This document shows, piece after piece, positions 1 through 9,674 of a stretch of DNA of 64,000 nt. The DNA is taken from contig CAIIXF020000007.1 of NCBI GenBank assembly GCA_903813345.2, forward strand, positions 24,477,564 through 24,541,563. The letters run 5' to 3'. The position numbers were made by a program, and so were the translations under genes. The stretch comes from Owenia fusiformis (Eukaryota > Annelida > Polychaeta > Sabellida > Oweniidae). The number at the start of each line of letters is the position of its first letter. Within the stretch, counting starts at the first letter, position 1. The notes below the pieces were generated by a model. It was not told where the DNA came from. It saw nothing but the letters and a program-made list of their open reading frames with translations, and did not search any database.

Positions 1-95
1 TCTTCCATGTTAAAGTCCATTGTCTTCATGCTTTGAAGAGTTGACTTTTTGAATACATGTACATTTGTAAAATCTTTATCCTGCGTTTGTTATAC

Positions 96-149
96 AGTAT
101 TGAACTTTTTCTTGGGAGGACTTCCTGATACAACTTCACCGTCTGTCAT
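96..149 (-). CDS. Possible first coding exon of an unidentified gene leaving the left edge
   Basis: On the minus strand an ATG at 149-147 opens 18 codons reading MTDGEVVSGSPPKKKFNT, followed by a GTATAA that could be a weak splice donor at 95-94. The peptide looks like a hydrophilic, basic N-terminus and the run PPKKK could be part of a nuclear localisation signal, but I recognise no family. Two TGACGTCA sites lie 50-100 bp upstream in the direction of this reading. No second exon can be seen because the window ends. It may be chance; confidence is low. Confidence 0.2.
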
Positions 150-198
150 ATCGGATGAAAATATTTTTTAATAATAAATTCCCGGGAATTGGGTGATG

Positions 199-248
199 TG
201 ACGTCATTTTAATTGAATATATAGTGGTATTCACTAAAAATGACGTCA
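199..248. promoter_or_regulatory. Pair of CRE-like sites TGACGTCA
   Basis: Two perfect palindromic TGACGTCA octamers, both followed by T, lie at 199-206 and 241-248, about four helical turns apart. This is the known binding site of CREB/ATF bZIP factors. Their position just upstream of the tentative minus-strand exon at 96-149 would fit a promoter, but no transcript is proven. Confidence 0.35.
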
Positions 249-249
249 T

Positions 250-1257
250 TGCCAGTGAATACACTCTTCACACGTTTTCTCAGCAGGGAGACATGGAATA
301 CCTCTATATATTTTTAGTCACATGGTATCTAATTGACCAATGAGAGAATGAGTATCACGGCATGGAAATAATAATATACATTATTAATATTATCATATAA
401 TGTCAATAATTACAATTCAAGAAATATCCATGGATGAAATGCACTTTGTCCTGAGTGAATGATGTTGTTTATAATTTAAAAGATTACTGAGAGCATTCTC
501 CTTCAGATAATAGTGGGATATAGTTGCTATTATGGCTATGATCATAAGGCCTGCCTCAGACCCAACCGACCATGAACTGAAGGAAAATTGATTATGAGCC
601 AATAAGAGGACTTGCTATACAGGACGAACAGATGGAAATAGTAGTTTTGGAGGAGCTCCGATAATACGATGACTTTAAATGGAGAAAAGTGAAATGCTAC
701 TTTATTTGTGAATTGATCAAATACTGTATTTCCAGTTGGATGTTATATAAAACTTTATTTGATTGCAACTCCATGATCTTGTTGACATGCAGATTGTGAT
801 TCCATTCTACCAATTATGATTCTTGAATAACAAGACTAACTTTTAATTTTTAACATCTTGTCAATGTAGATAACCTTTTTCAGAAAACTCCTAAAACAAG
901 ACAGGAAAATAACTGTAAAAATCTAATTTTCTCTCAGAATATTGAACACAGTTCAAATATGTCATCAAATAGAATCAGTAATTGTTAAATAGGGAAATCT
1001 ACTAAGAGTCTCATTTAAAGCGAGACTTCAACAAGTTTTCAAAGCTACATGTATATAGGCTCTAATGTGATGTATTGAACAGTTCCTTGCTCCTGTGAAT
1101 AATTCTTTATTTTCTTGATAAATATAAATAGGTTCTCATTAAGTACAGCTATTGTGACAACCTTATTGAGTTTATAAATAGCATATGTCAATGTCCCTTT
1201 CGATCTAATAAATAATGAAAGTCAAAGTAACTCCATTTCAAAATGGTTTATGATAAA
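250..1257. other. No gene recognised
   Basis: AT-rich sequence with many stop codons. The minus-strand frame at 417-602 has a hydrophobic stretch but no splice signals or family resemblance that I can support. Confidence 0.5.
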
Positions 1258-2035
1258 ACTAGATAACGGCAACTCCGCGGAGTAGCAAAACCCAACGAAC
1301 AAAATATCAATTACTGAATTCCAATCAATTATACTCATTACTTTGGTTGAAAATGAAAAAATTAGATTTTAGAATTGCGAATTCCTGCAAAGCAGCCATT
1401 TTGAATTTTCTGAGGTACAAATCTGAAAAATAATACCATAATTGTGATCTACTCCAAAATTCCTTCAATTTGAGTATAATATAGCCATACTTTGAAGGGA
1501 TCGAAAAATTATTGCGAAATCGTACATTAGACGGCCATTTTGAATTTTACGAGGCTCGAATCAGAAAAAAGATACAATATTTGCAACCTACTCTTAATTG
1601 CTTTTCATTTGAGTATAATAAAGCTATACTTCAGAAAGATCTAAAAATTAGCGAAAATTTCTGTTTTCCTGTCCCCCCATACATGGCCCCTGGGGGTCAG
1701 GATGAAAAACACGGAATATATGTGAAATAGATAAATGTTGTGAATACACTACCTAAATTTCAAACAATAATATTAATTATTTTGGTTTAGAATGAAAAAT
1801 TTATGATTTTTGCGAAAAAGTCCCGTCATTTTTAAAGCGGCGGCCATCTTGAAAATTTTTTTTTTGCGTAAAACTATTCACCAATATACATCTTTCCACT
1901 AAATATGAAGAAAATCTGTCAACTAGTATTTGAGTTATCTTCCGGACAGACGGACGGACTGACGGACAGACGGACGGATGGACGGAGGGCTTCACTATAT
2001 CCCTAACGAACTTTGTTCGTTGGGATAATTATGAT
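1258..2035 (+). repeat. Interspersed repeat, family with GGCGGCCAT motif and GGAC-rich tail (copy A)
   Basis: The copy opens with an ACGGCAACTCCGCGGAGTAG motif followed by CCCAACGAACAAA, and closes with a GGACGGAC-like run then CTATATCCC and TTTGTTCGTTGGG. CCCAACGAACAAA at the start and TTTGTTCGTTGGG at the end are inverted copies of each other, so this looks like a non-autonomous element with short terminal inverted repeats. CAAAATGGC/GCCATTTT-type motifs lie inside. Related copies lie at 6823-7520, 10930-11820 and 40213-41115. No coding capacity; the minus-strand PSVRPSVR reading is the GGAC run translated. Confidence 0.65.
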
Positions 2036-2384
2036 AAAACCTTTCAGCAAAAAAGTCAGTAGAAATGATTTCTTCACTGAAAGAGTTCAATATGTTTTTG
2101 ATTGAACACTTGTAATCAAAAGTGTATAATTATCCTCACTCTCCTTTAAGTATGTAATGTATGTAACATTCTAATTATACAATTTTTGTTCATATTTTTG
2201 TTCAATCAGCATAAATTAGCTACTTGTCAGTATTGGAGGCAACAAAAATAAATAAAGGCTAAATAAAAATTAAATATATACATGTATAATACACATTTGT
2301 ACAAAATAAATACACACTGATTGATCGCTTTAAGGCGACGCTTTATTAAATAAAAAGTACAAAAAATGACTGCCATATTTTTTT

Positions 2385-2451
2385 TCGAGGTCTCCTCTGC
2401 CGAAGGCAGCGCGAAGTAGGAGCGTAGCGACTACTTTGCGGGAGACCTCGA
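2385..2451. repeat. Strong two-tier hairpin
   Basis: TCGAGGTCTCC at the left pairs with GGAGACCTCGA at the right. Inside, CGCGAAGTAG pairs with CTACTTTGCG around a small loop. The two stems are GC-rich in an AT-rich setting. It may be the end of a mobile element or a structured RNA; nothing nearby decides. Confidence 0.55.
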
Positions 2452-2689
2452 ACCATTGATCACGTTTGCTCCTGTAATTATTCACTTCTTCACCTCTTTA
2501 AAATGTGATTTCAATCAGTTGATCAAATTTTCGGACTTTGACCTCAAATTCAAATATTGATATTTATAAGAAAAAATACTGACTCATTATTATATTTTAA
2601 AAAGTCTTTCAAATAAAGTGAAATGAAGCCAAAATCAGCTAAAATTATGCAATGTCGTAAAATGGCGTTACTGGAATATGATGCAATCA

Positions 2690-2845
2690 CCTGTGACGTC
2701 AGACACGTATCGCCACATCAACAACTAAACAAACAATTAATATAGACTTCACTGATTGGTTTAAATATTCTTCGCATCTTTTGTGACGTCATAAACATGT
2801 TACCCAACCAACAACTAAACAAATAACAAATAGGCATATAGGTTC
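2690..2845. repeat. Tandem duplication of a ~90-bp block, each with a CRE site
   Basis: TGTGACGTCA occurs at 2692-2701 and again at 2782-2791. Each is followed by a similar stretch ending in CAACAACTAAACAAA. The two units are therefore a 90-bp direct tandem repeat, each with a perfect TGACGTCA. No gene start is evident beside them. Confidence 0.5.
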
Positions 2846-2944
2846 GTTCAGTGCCACGCTCCTGAATCAGTTATACATGTTATAAACAGGATAATCAACA
2901 GATATATGATAGGGTCAGGATTTTTTTTGACTTGGGGACCTCGA

Positions 2945-3890
2945 CTCGAGGAGTTTGCTGCATTTTCTTGTTGATAAAGACACATGTTTTTAAAATCTGT
3001 TTACCTTGTATATGAATTGTGTATCTTGACTAATGAAACATGTCAAAGTTAACATCACACATAAACGCATTTTTCAAAACTATGAATTGGAGGTGCATGG
3101 ATCCCCAAAGCTAGCATGAAGAGTGCGAAGTGAGGCTAATTTTTGAAAGTTTCAAGATGTAGCCTTGTAACAGTCACACATTTGTAAGAGTCTAAAATTT
3201 CCACAAATCATCTTACCTTTCCCAGGAACAACGAAGGAGCATGAAAATGTGCACTTCTTGCATTGTTAGAGTATAATAAAGCTCAAACCATTGTAAATTC
3301 TAAATATTTCATGTCCACATTTTGTTTGCCGGAACTACTTCTAGACTTCCTGATTAATCCTCATGCAAGTTTTGTGACTACACCAAGTGGCATGGATTAT
3401 CACTTGTATGTTTTATCTATAACAGTGTAATTATCATGATAGATACATGATAGAGGCTTTATGAATGATAAACAATGGAAACATGAATGAAGATAACTCT
3501 GGACTAAAAAATAGTTCCAGGAAACAAAATGGTGGACATGAAATATTTAGAATTCACAATGGTTTGAGCTTTATTATACTCTAACAATGCAAGAAGTACA
3601 CATTTTCGTGCTCCTTCGTTGTTCCTTGGTAAGGTAAGACTATATCTAGAAATTTTGAATTCTTGCAAATGTGTGTCTGTTGCAAGGCTACTCCTTGAAA
3701 CTTTCAAAAAATAGCCTCACTTCGCACTCTTCATGCTAGCTTTTGGGAGCCATACACCTCCAATTCATAGTTATGAAAAATGCGTTTAAATGTGAGGTTT
3801 TCTTTTATGTGTCTCTTTAGTCAGGAAATGCATTCACATACAAGGAAAACAGTATACAAAATCTTCTGACTTTATCAAAAAAATATGGCT
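2945..3890. mobile_element. Foldback element with ~380-bp inverted arms
   Basis: The left arm (about 2945-3325) and the right arm (about 3520-3890) are inverted copies. For example, GAGTATAATAAAGCTCAAAC near 3270 matches GTTTGAGCTTTATTATACTC near 3562, and the stretch around CTAGCATGAAGAGTGCGAAG is mirrored near 3725. A spacer of about 190 bp separates the arms. No long frame and no transposase are visible. The arms differ by scattered changes, so the insertion is not recent. Confidence 0.7.
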
Positions 3891-4537
3891 CCCATGTTTT
3901 TGTACTTTTGATTAACTTAAATGTCACCTTAAGGTAAAGGTTCTATTCAGAGTTTTGGTAGCAATAAATAATCTCACCATTAACTCAGGAATGTTCAAAT
4001 CATCACTGGATAGGCGTATGAAAGGAATGGCCACATAAATCATTTCTGGTGTCTGAGTCTCTTTTTAAAACATGGGATATTTATAGAACTGTTAATGTTG
4101 ATATTCAGATTTAAGAATGCAAAACAACAACAAGGGCATTAGTTTATACATCAGTTGAAGGTCATACCTATGCGCTTTTGAGGGGCCAGTCACCATTCTT
4201 GCTTCTGATTGGTTAATTTCAAGCATCATTCAATAATAGCGATGTAATGTTCATATACACTGTATTATGATTTTACATTTCACATTCTTTCCAAAACATC
4301 AAAATATCATCAATAAGCCAATACGTGATAACGTTTAGTTTAGTTCAGTTTAGTTACCTCCTGTTTGAAGAGCTCTCATGTATGGTACAACTTCGTCTAC
4401 ATTTTATTAAGGAGGCAAATGTATTTATGACTAAGCATCATTAGTGGTAAATCCTGTATTTATTTAAAAAGTTTTTAGCTATGGTGTAGAGATTGGTTCT
4501 TATTGTGTCGAAGTCGAAAATTTCAAAATTTAATGTT

Positions 4538-6681
4538 TTTTTTTCTTTTAAAATAGTCTTTATTTCATTCATTTACTAAATATATAGACAGTACATGATT
4601 TATAAAAACAGGTTTACATAATCTCATTGCAGTAGTTTGGATAATAAATTCCATTTGGAACAATAATACACATTTTTTCTACAATTAATTTCATATTTTA
4701 ACATAAAAAGTATCTTTTCAAATGTTCTTTGTTCTTTACTATTCAGTTCTAAAATGTAGGATTTGTAAATGCTGTAAGCAACTATACTTGTAAAATAATT
4801 CAGAAAATTAGTTTGAGAGTCTTGGCCATTATAACCAATTATTATTTTTCTATACGAAATATTGAGACCACATGTGTTGTATATAAATTTCCATATATCC
4901 TTTGACAAACAACATTCAAAAAGAATATGTTTCAAATCACATAAGTGATTGCAAATACTACAATGATAATAATTTGTTATACCATAGATAAATAAATCAG
5001 TTAACCCAGGAAGTATGTTATTAATTAGTTTGAAATTAAAATTGGCAACTTTTTTGTCTTTAATCTTGATGATCTTGCTAACAAAAAAATTCTGCCAATT
5101 TATTTCATCTATTTTACATTGATTTGTTATACAGAAATCTTTTTCCCATTTTTTTGAGACAAACCATTTTTCAGATTTTTTATTCTTCAATATGTTATAA
5201 AAGAAATTGGATTTTTGGCCTCTAAAATCTAATTGAACATTTTTTACTTTGAAATTGAGTTTTCTTGATATATTTGTGAAGTTTGCTTGTTCTATGTTAA
5301 TGATTTTTTTTATTGATTTCATTGCAATTGAGACTTGAAAATATTCTGAAATCCAATTTATTTTATTCCTCAATTTTTCTAGAATATAGTTTACATTTAA
5401 AAAATCATTTCGAATGATAAGATCTTTGACATAAATAATACCACTATCTATCCAAGATTTAAAGAAAAGTGGTTTGCCTTTTAATTGAAATAATCTGTTA
5501 TTCCATATGGTTTGCTGGACTATTTCATGGTGTTTCAGATTTTTTATTTCATCAAGATCTTTACAGCTATTGAATGCTTTCAAAACTTGTTTGTAGAAAA
5601 TAGGTAATCCCTCAAGCTGGTCTTTAGAAAATACATTCATTTTTAACAAAATATCCAAACTTGGAGCAAGTTTGTCAAAATAAAAGTATGGAATTTTGTT
5701 AAACATATTGTTTTTGTCGTATATACGGGTAATCCATACAGCTTTAAGAGCATTTAGCTGTGATTCTAAATCCAGCATATTTAGACCCCCATTGTCTATA
5801 TTGTTTATCATAATAGTTCGCCTAATCTTGTCTTTCTTGCCATTCCATAAAAAGTTGAATATCAAGTTGTTTATTCGCTTTATAATTTCTTCTTTATAAG
5901 ATAAAATTGATGCTGAGTAGATAAGTTTTGATATAGCTAAAGATTTTATAACAGTGATTTTTCCAAATAAGGTAAGGTGTCTTTTTTTCCAAGAATCAAG
6001 AATTTTTTCAAGGTCATTTATTTTCTCATTCCAATTTAAATCATAACATTTATCTTCATTGTGACCTATAAATATGCCTAAATATCTTACAGGTTCATCT
6101 GTAAAATTAATATTTTCAAATTTTTTTTCAAAAGTACGATTGGTTCCAAGCCATATTCCTTCTGTTTTACTTAAATTTAGTTGAAGTCCCGAATATTTCG
6201 AGAATTGCTTTATAGTTTTTAATGCTTCACTTATGGATGCTTTATCTTTGATAAATAATGATGTGTCATCTGCTGATTGTGAAATTTTATATTCTATGTT
6301 ATCAATTTCTATACCCTTTATTTTTTTATTTTGAACTATTTTCAAAGACATAACTTCACAGCATAATATGAATGAAATTGCAGAAACGGGGCAGCCCTGC
6401 CGACATGAGCGTTCCATTGGAATATTATGTGATAGCCATCCGTTTTGTTTAATGTTAATAAATGGATTTGTATATAATAATTTAAGCCATCTGATGATGT
6501 TATCGTTAAAATTGAATTTTTTTAAAGTTTCAAACATGAAGTTCCATTCAATAGAATCAAACGCTTTCGTAAAATCTAAAAATAGAATTGATCCTTGCCC
6601 TTTGTCATTATTTTTAAAATACTCAAAAATATGTAACACTAAGCGGCAGCTGTTACCAATGTATCTACCATTTATATATGC
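4538..6681 (-). mobile_element. 5'-truncated L1/Tx1-like LINE with 15-bp target-site duplication
   Basis: The insert is flanked by the 15-mer TCAAAATTTAATGTT at 4523-4537 and 6682-6696, a perfect target-site duplication. In the minus orientation the 3' end has AATAAA-like and A-rich sequence (4538-4560) directly before the duplication, as expected of target-primed reverse transcription. The 5' end breaks off inside the start of the reverse-transcriptase domain, so the endonuclease and any ORF1 are missing. The frame is open to its natural stop, which points to a fairly young insertion. Confidence 0.88.
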
Positions 6682-6684
6682 TCA
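4624..6684 (-). CDS. LINE reverse transcriptase, N-terminally truncated ORF2 remnant
   Basis: The frame stays open for over 670 codons; there is no native ATG because the 5' end is lost at insertion, and reading starts at about NGRYIGNSCRL, a conserved early RT block. Motif A is LFLDFTKAFD, motif B is RSCRQGCPVSA and motif C is SQSADDTSLF, so both catalytic aspartates of the DD pair remain, although the usual FADD is SADD. Near the C-terminus CSICNHLCDLKHILFECC fits the zinc-finger-like region of LINE reverse transcriptases. The organisation fits the L1/Tx1 group. Without the endonuclease it cannot move by itself. Confidence 0.88.
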
Positions 6685-6822
6685 AAATTTAATGTTACTA
6701 ATGTGACAAATGTTACTAATATTAGGTAGATTATGCAAGGGTTGGTTTCCAATAGATTAGCGGTTAGAATTGCTTTTATAAAATAATAAGAGACTGTATA
6801 TATGTTTGTTACATTATTTTTA

Positions 6823-7520
6823 ACAAGAACAACGGCAACGCCAAAGCGTAGCGAATCCCATCGAACAGAAATGGCTGGCATTTTTACAAACGAAGCGCAA
6901 ATATCATAAAACAACACACCAGAAAGGCCAAATGGCGGCCATTTTTCAAAATTGTTTTCAAAATGGCCGCCTTCTACCAAAAGTGTCATAGGACAGTGTG
7001 CCATGCTTATAGTATTCACATACCAAATATGAACAAAATTGCTCCACTACTTTTCGAGTTATAGTAAAATATGTTAAAATGGCCGCCATTTTTCAAAATG
7101 GCCGCCTTCTACCAAAAGTGTCATAGGACAGTGTGCCATGCTCATAGTATTCACATACCAAATATGAACAAAATCGCTCCACTATTTTTTGAGTTACAGC
7201 CAAAATCGTAAAATGACGAGTAAAGGCCGCGATTTTTCAAGATGGCTGCCATGCGCTTCTTTAATATCTACAGTTTTACATATTGCACCTAAATTACTGT
7301 AAAATCGTCACTAAAATGGCCGCCATTTTGAAATGAGCGGCCATTTTGAAAATCGGCTTTCAAGCAGAACTTCTACTCCCATAGGGTATGTGTGTACAAA
7401 ATATGAACAAAATCGGTCCAACAGTATTTGAGTTATTGCCCGGACGGACGGACGGACGGACGGACGGACGGAGGTGTTCGCTATATCCCTCCAAACTTCG
7501 TTCGATGGGATAATTACTGT
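6823..7520 (+). repeat. Interspersed repeat, same family as 1258-2035 (copy B)
   Basis: It opens with ACGGCAACGCCAAAGCGTAG and CCCATCGAACA, and closes with a perfect (GGAC)n run at about 7440-7470, then CTATATCCC and TTCGTTCGATGGG. Inside are many ATGGCCGCCATTTT blocks, with a ~115-bp segment about a 'CTTCTACCAAAAGTGTCATA' stretch present twice in tandem (near 6970 and 7107). Confidence 0.65.
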
Positions 7521-8094
7521 TGCTAAAATTTGTACTGCGTGAGACTCTAATACCCTAAATTGGGTGAAGAGGAATAAATAAAATCTACGTAAATCTACAT
7601 CCGGGTTCTTTCCCATTGGATTACACAGGAGTGCTATTTTCAATGCCACAATGCGACTCTATTAAACATTTTTTGTAGAGTTGCATTTGCACAAACGATA
7701 GATATGTATGTAATTAAGATATACAACAAGGCTTCTTGAAGTATAACCCCCAAATCTGAAGAAACATGTAAAAATATAAATAAATGTTACTTTGAATCTC
7801 CAATAATCTTTCTGATTATTGAATAGATTGGATCATATAACTATGCTTGAGGGCTGAAGGAAGATCAGCATCCTCCGACGCAGGTGTCCAGAATCCCTAC
7901 CTCCTTCTTCCCCCCTACTATAACCAATTTGGAAGCGCCCAATTAAACTGAGTCATGTGATCTAATTATGCACCGATGATGTACACATGATTGCTGTCGC
8001 AATGTTGGGACAGCGAATCAAATTGCGAGTTCTTAATCAGGGAAATGCTAACTGCTTATAGCAGGGTGTAAAAAGAAAGAAGATATTCTGGATT
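7521..8094. other. No gene recognised
   Basis: Stop-rich sequence between a repeat and a LINE remnant. I see no splice-bounded coding segment or RNA gene. Confidence 0.5.
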
Positions 8095-8580
8095 TTGAAG
8101 CCCTGTGATCGCAGGATGGAAGATCAGAAGGTGAGAAACGTTCAGGGTAATCGACTTGTTCGGCGGGCCAATGAAAATGTGTCCCTTCCAAAGCGATGCA
8201 TCATGGGAGATATTTATGTAAATTACCACCTGAACTCTTATCGTGAAATTGAATCAATGGAACATTTTCTCTGCCATTGCGAGTTGTATGTTGAAGAAAG
8301 GTTAGCACTTTACGAAATCTATAAATATAACGATACAAGTAGTGTTAAAGATCGCATCAATCTGATCTTAAATTGTACAAACGACGATCTTGCATTGCAA
8401 GCTGTCTTAATAATTCACTCAATGTATATCAAGAGACAAGCAACGCTCGCAACTTCGATCATTTCATAAACATGAGCAAATAATTTATCCATTTTTTTAT
8501 TTATGTATTAACTTCCAATTAATGTACAATTGTAACTCTCTTATATAAGAGGTAAATAAAGAATACAATACAATACAATA
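8095..8580 (+). mobile_element. 3' stub of a LINE ending in (AATAC)n
   Basis: A short open frame (8095-8469) contains ESMEHFLCHCELYVEERLAL, which resembles the zinc-knuckle-like tail of LINE reverse transcriptases (HFL.C..Y pattern). It is followed by a short 3' UTR, an AATAAAG signal and an AATAC microsatellite tail at about 8560-8580, typical of the 3' end of CR1/L2-like elements. The reverse-transcriptase core is gone, so this is a heavily 5'-truncated copy. Confidence 0.65.
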
Positions 8581-9438
8581 GGAGTATTGCAAATCAATTC
8601 ACTTCTTAAAGGGACATTCCTTGCCAGATTATCTTTCTCCTAATATGGTAGCTATAACCATATACTTTCCATGTTCAGCAAAACACATAAAAATGTTTTT
8701 ATATGGACAATATTGGTCACTTAAAAATGTAGTGCTAAATTTCCAGAAGGTTGTCATCTTTAATGATTTCACACAGGAAGTTATGTCATCAACTCTCAAT
8801 TTTGCATATAGCATTAAGTAAGGAGCTTTGAAGAATTACAAAACCAGTTGAATATTTTTTTTCAATTTTCTCTATGATTAAATCCTTCTGAAAATCTCTT
8901 CTTTAATTTTAAGTTGACACGCCCTAAATATTTTTTACACAGAACGTAAGGACCACTTGTCTAGAAGTGATTTTGTTTAAGAACTTCTTAACATTTAAAG
9001 CCATACATGTCATGAATAGTACAATAACGTCATTTAGAAGGGCAATATAGTGAAATATTGGACCTAGGGCCTTTGGGAAAATTGCTGGTCGTTAATGCAT
9101 TCTCGACCGGTCTGAAATGCATTCTTGACCACCACTATGATGTCACTTATTGCTCAGGTCGATATAGTAAAATGAACGCCTTCTAAACTAGCACTAAAAC
9201 CCCTAGAACTGGCCCGGCAAGGTGGTAATAATGTCTTCTAGTAATTAAAGGAAAAAATGATGTCAAACTGAATGAGTTCTTGAGTTCAATACGCTTTGCA
9301 CTAAGGTTCTGTTTAAAGTTGAAAAGAAATCTCTGCAACATTTTAGGTTAGTATACACAGAAAAGAGTTTCAGGTTTTAGTTAGACAAGAGAGTTTGACT
9401 CATTTTAATTATCAAGGACACGCATGAGAAATACTTAC
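8581..9438. other. CDO1 intron 2, no further exon seen
   Basis: This stretch lies downstream of the CDO1 exon 2 donor on the minus strand. I searched it and the sequence to the left edge for the next CDO1 exon (an expected GLHRVEN-like block) and found none, so intron 2 is at least 9.4 kb long. Unremarkable AT-rich sequence. Confidence 0.5.
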
Positions 9439-9674
9439 CATTTATATAAGTGACTCCATTTTTTCCATATGTATTGATTTCTTTCTGTTTCATTTCTCCC
9501 TCTTCATCAGGTTTTGGCCAGTCATACATTGTCTCTCGAAGGTCACCATCGAGGACTTTTACAAAACAGTGTGAGTCAGCGTGAGAATGGATACCACTTC
9601 CTTGCCCCTCACTCCAACATAACGCAATCAGGTTGTATTTATCATTGCCAGTATCAACCAAATTCCTGGTATAT
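9439..9674 (-). CDS. CDO1: CDO1 exon 2 (residues 69-146, cupin core)
   Basis: Bounded by the acceptor TTTTTAG and the donor ATG|GTAAGTATT. It encodes YTRNLVD, then the cupin iron motif GIHSHADSHCFVKVLDGDL, then WPKPDEEGEMKQKE, ending in YIN plus the first base of an expected Asp codon. The frame continues a little past the donor before a stop, so the reading beyond YIN is intron. Confidence 0.93.

Noticed and set aside
1801-1995. Minus-strand frame with PSVRPSVRPSVR-like repeats (also at 7311-7649)
   Set aside because: This is the GGAC-rich tail of the interspersed repeat family translated.
8095-8469. Possible host gene of 124 codons
   Set aside because: The HFLCHC..Y block and the AATAC tail identify it as the 3' stub of a LINE.
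1-9438. Remaining CDO1 exons
   Set aside because: No segment on the minus strand resembles the expected third-exon block with the last iron ligand; I conclude they lie outside the window.
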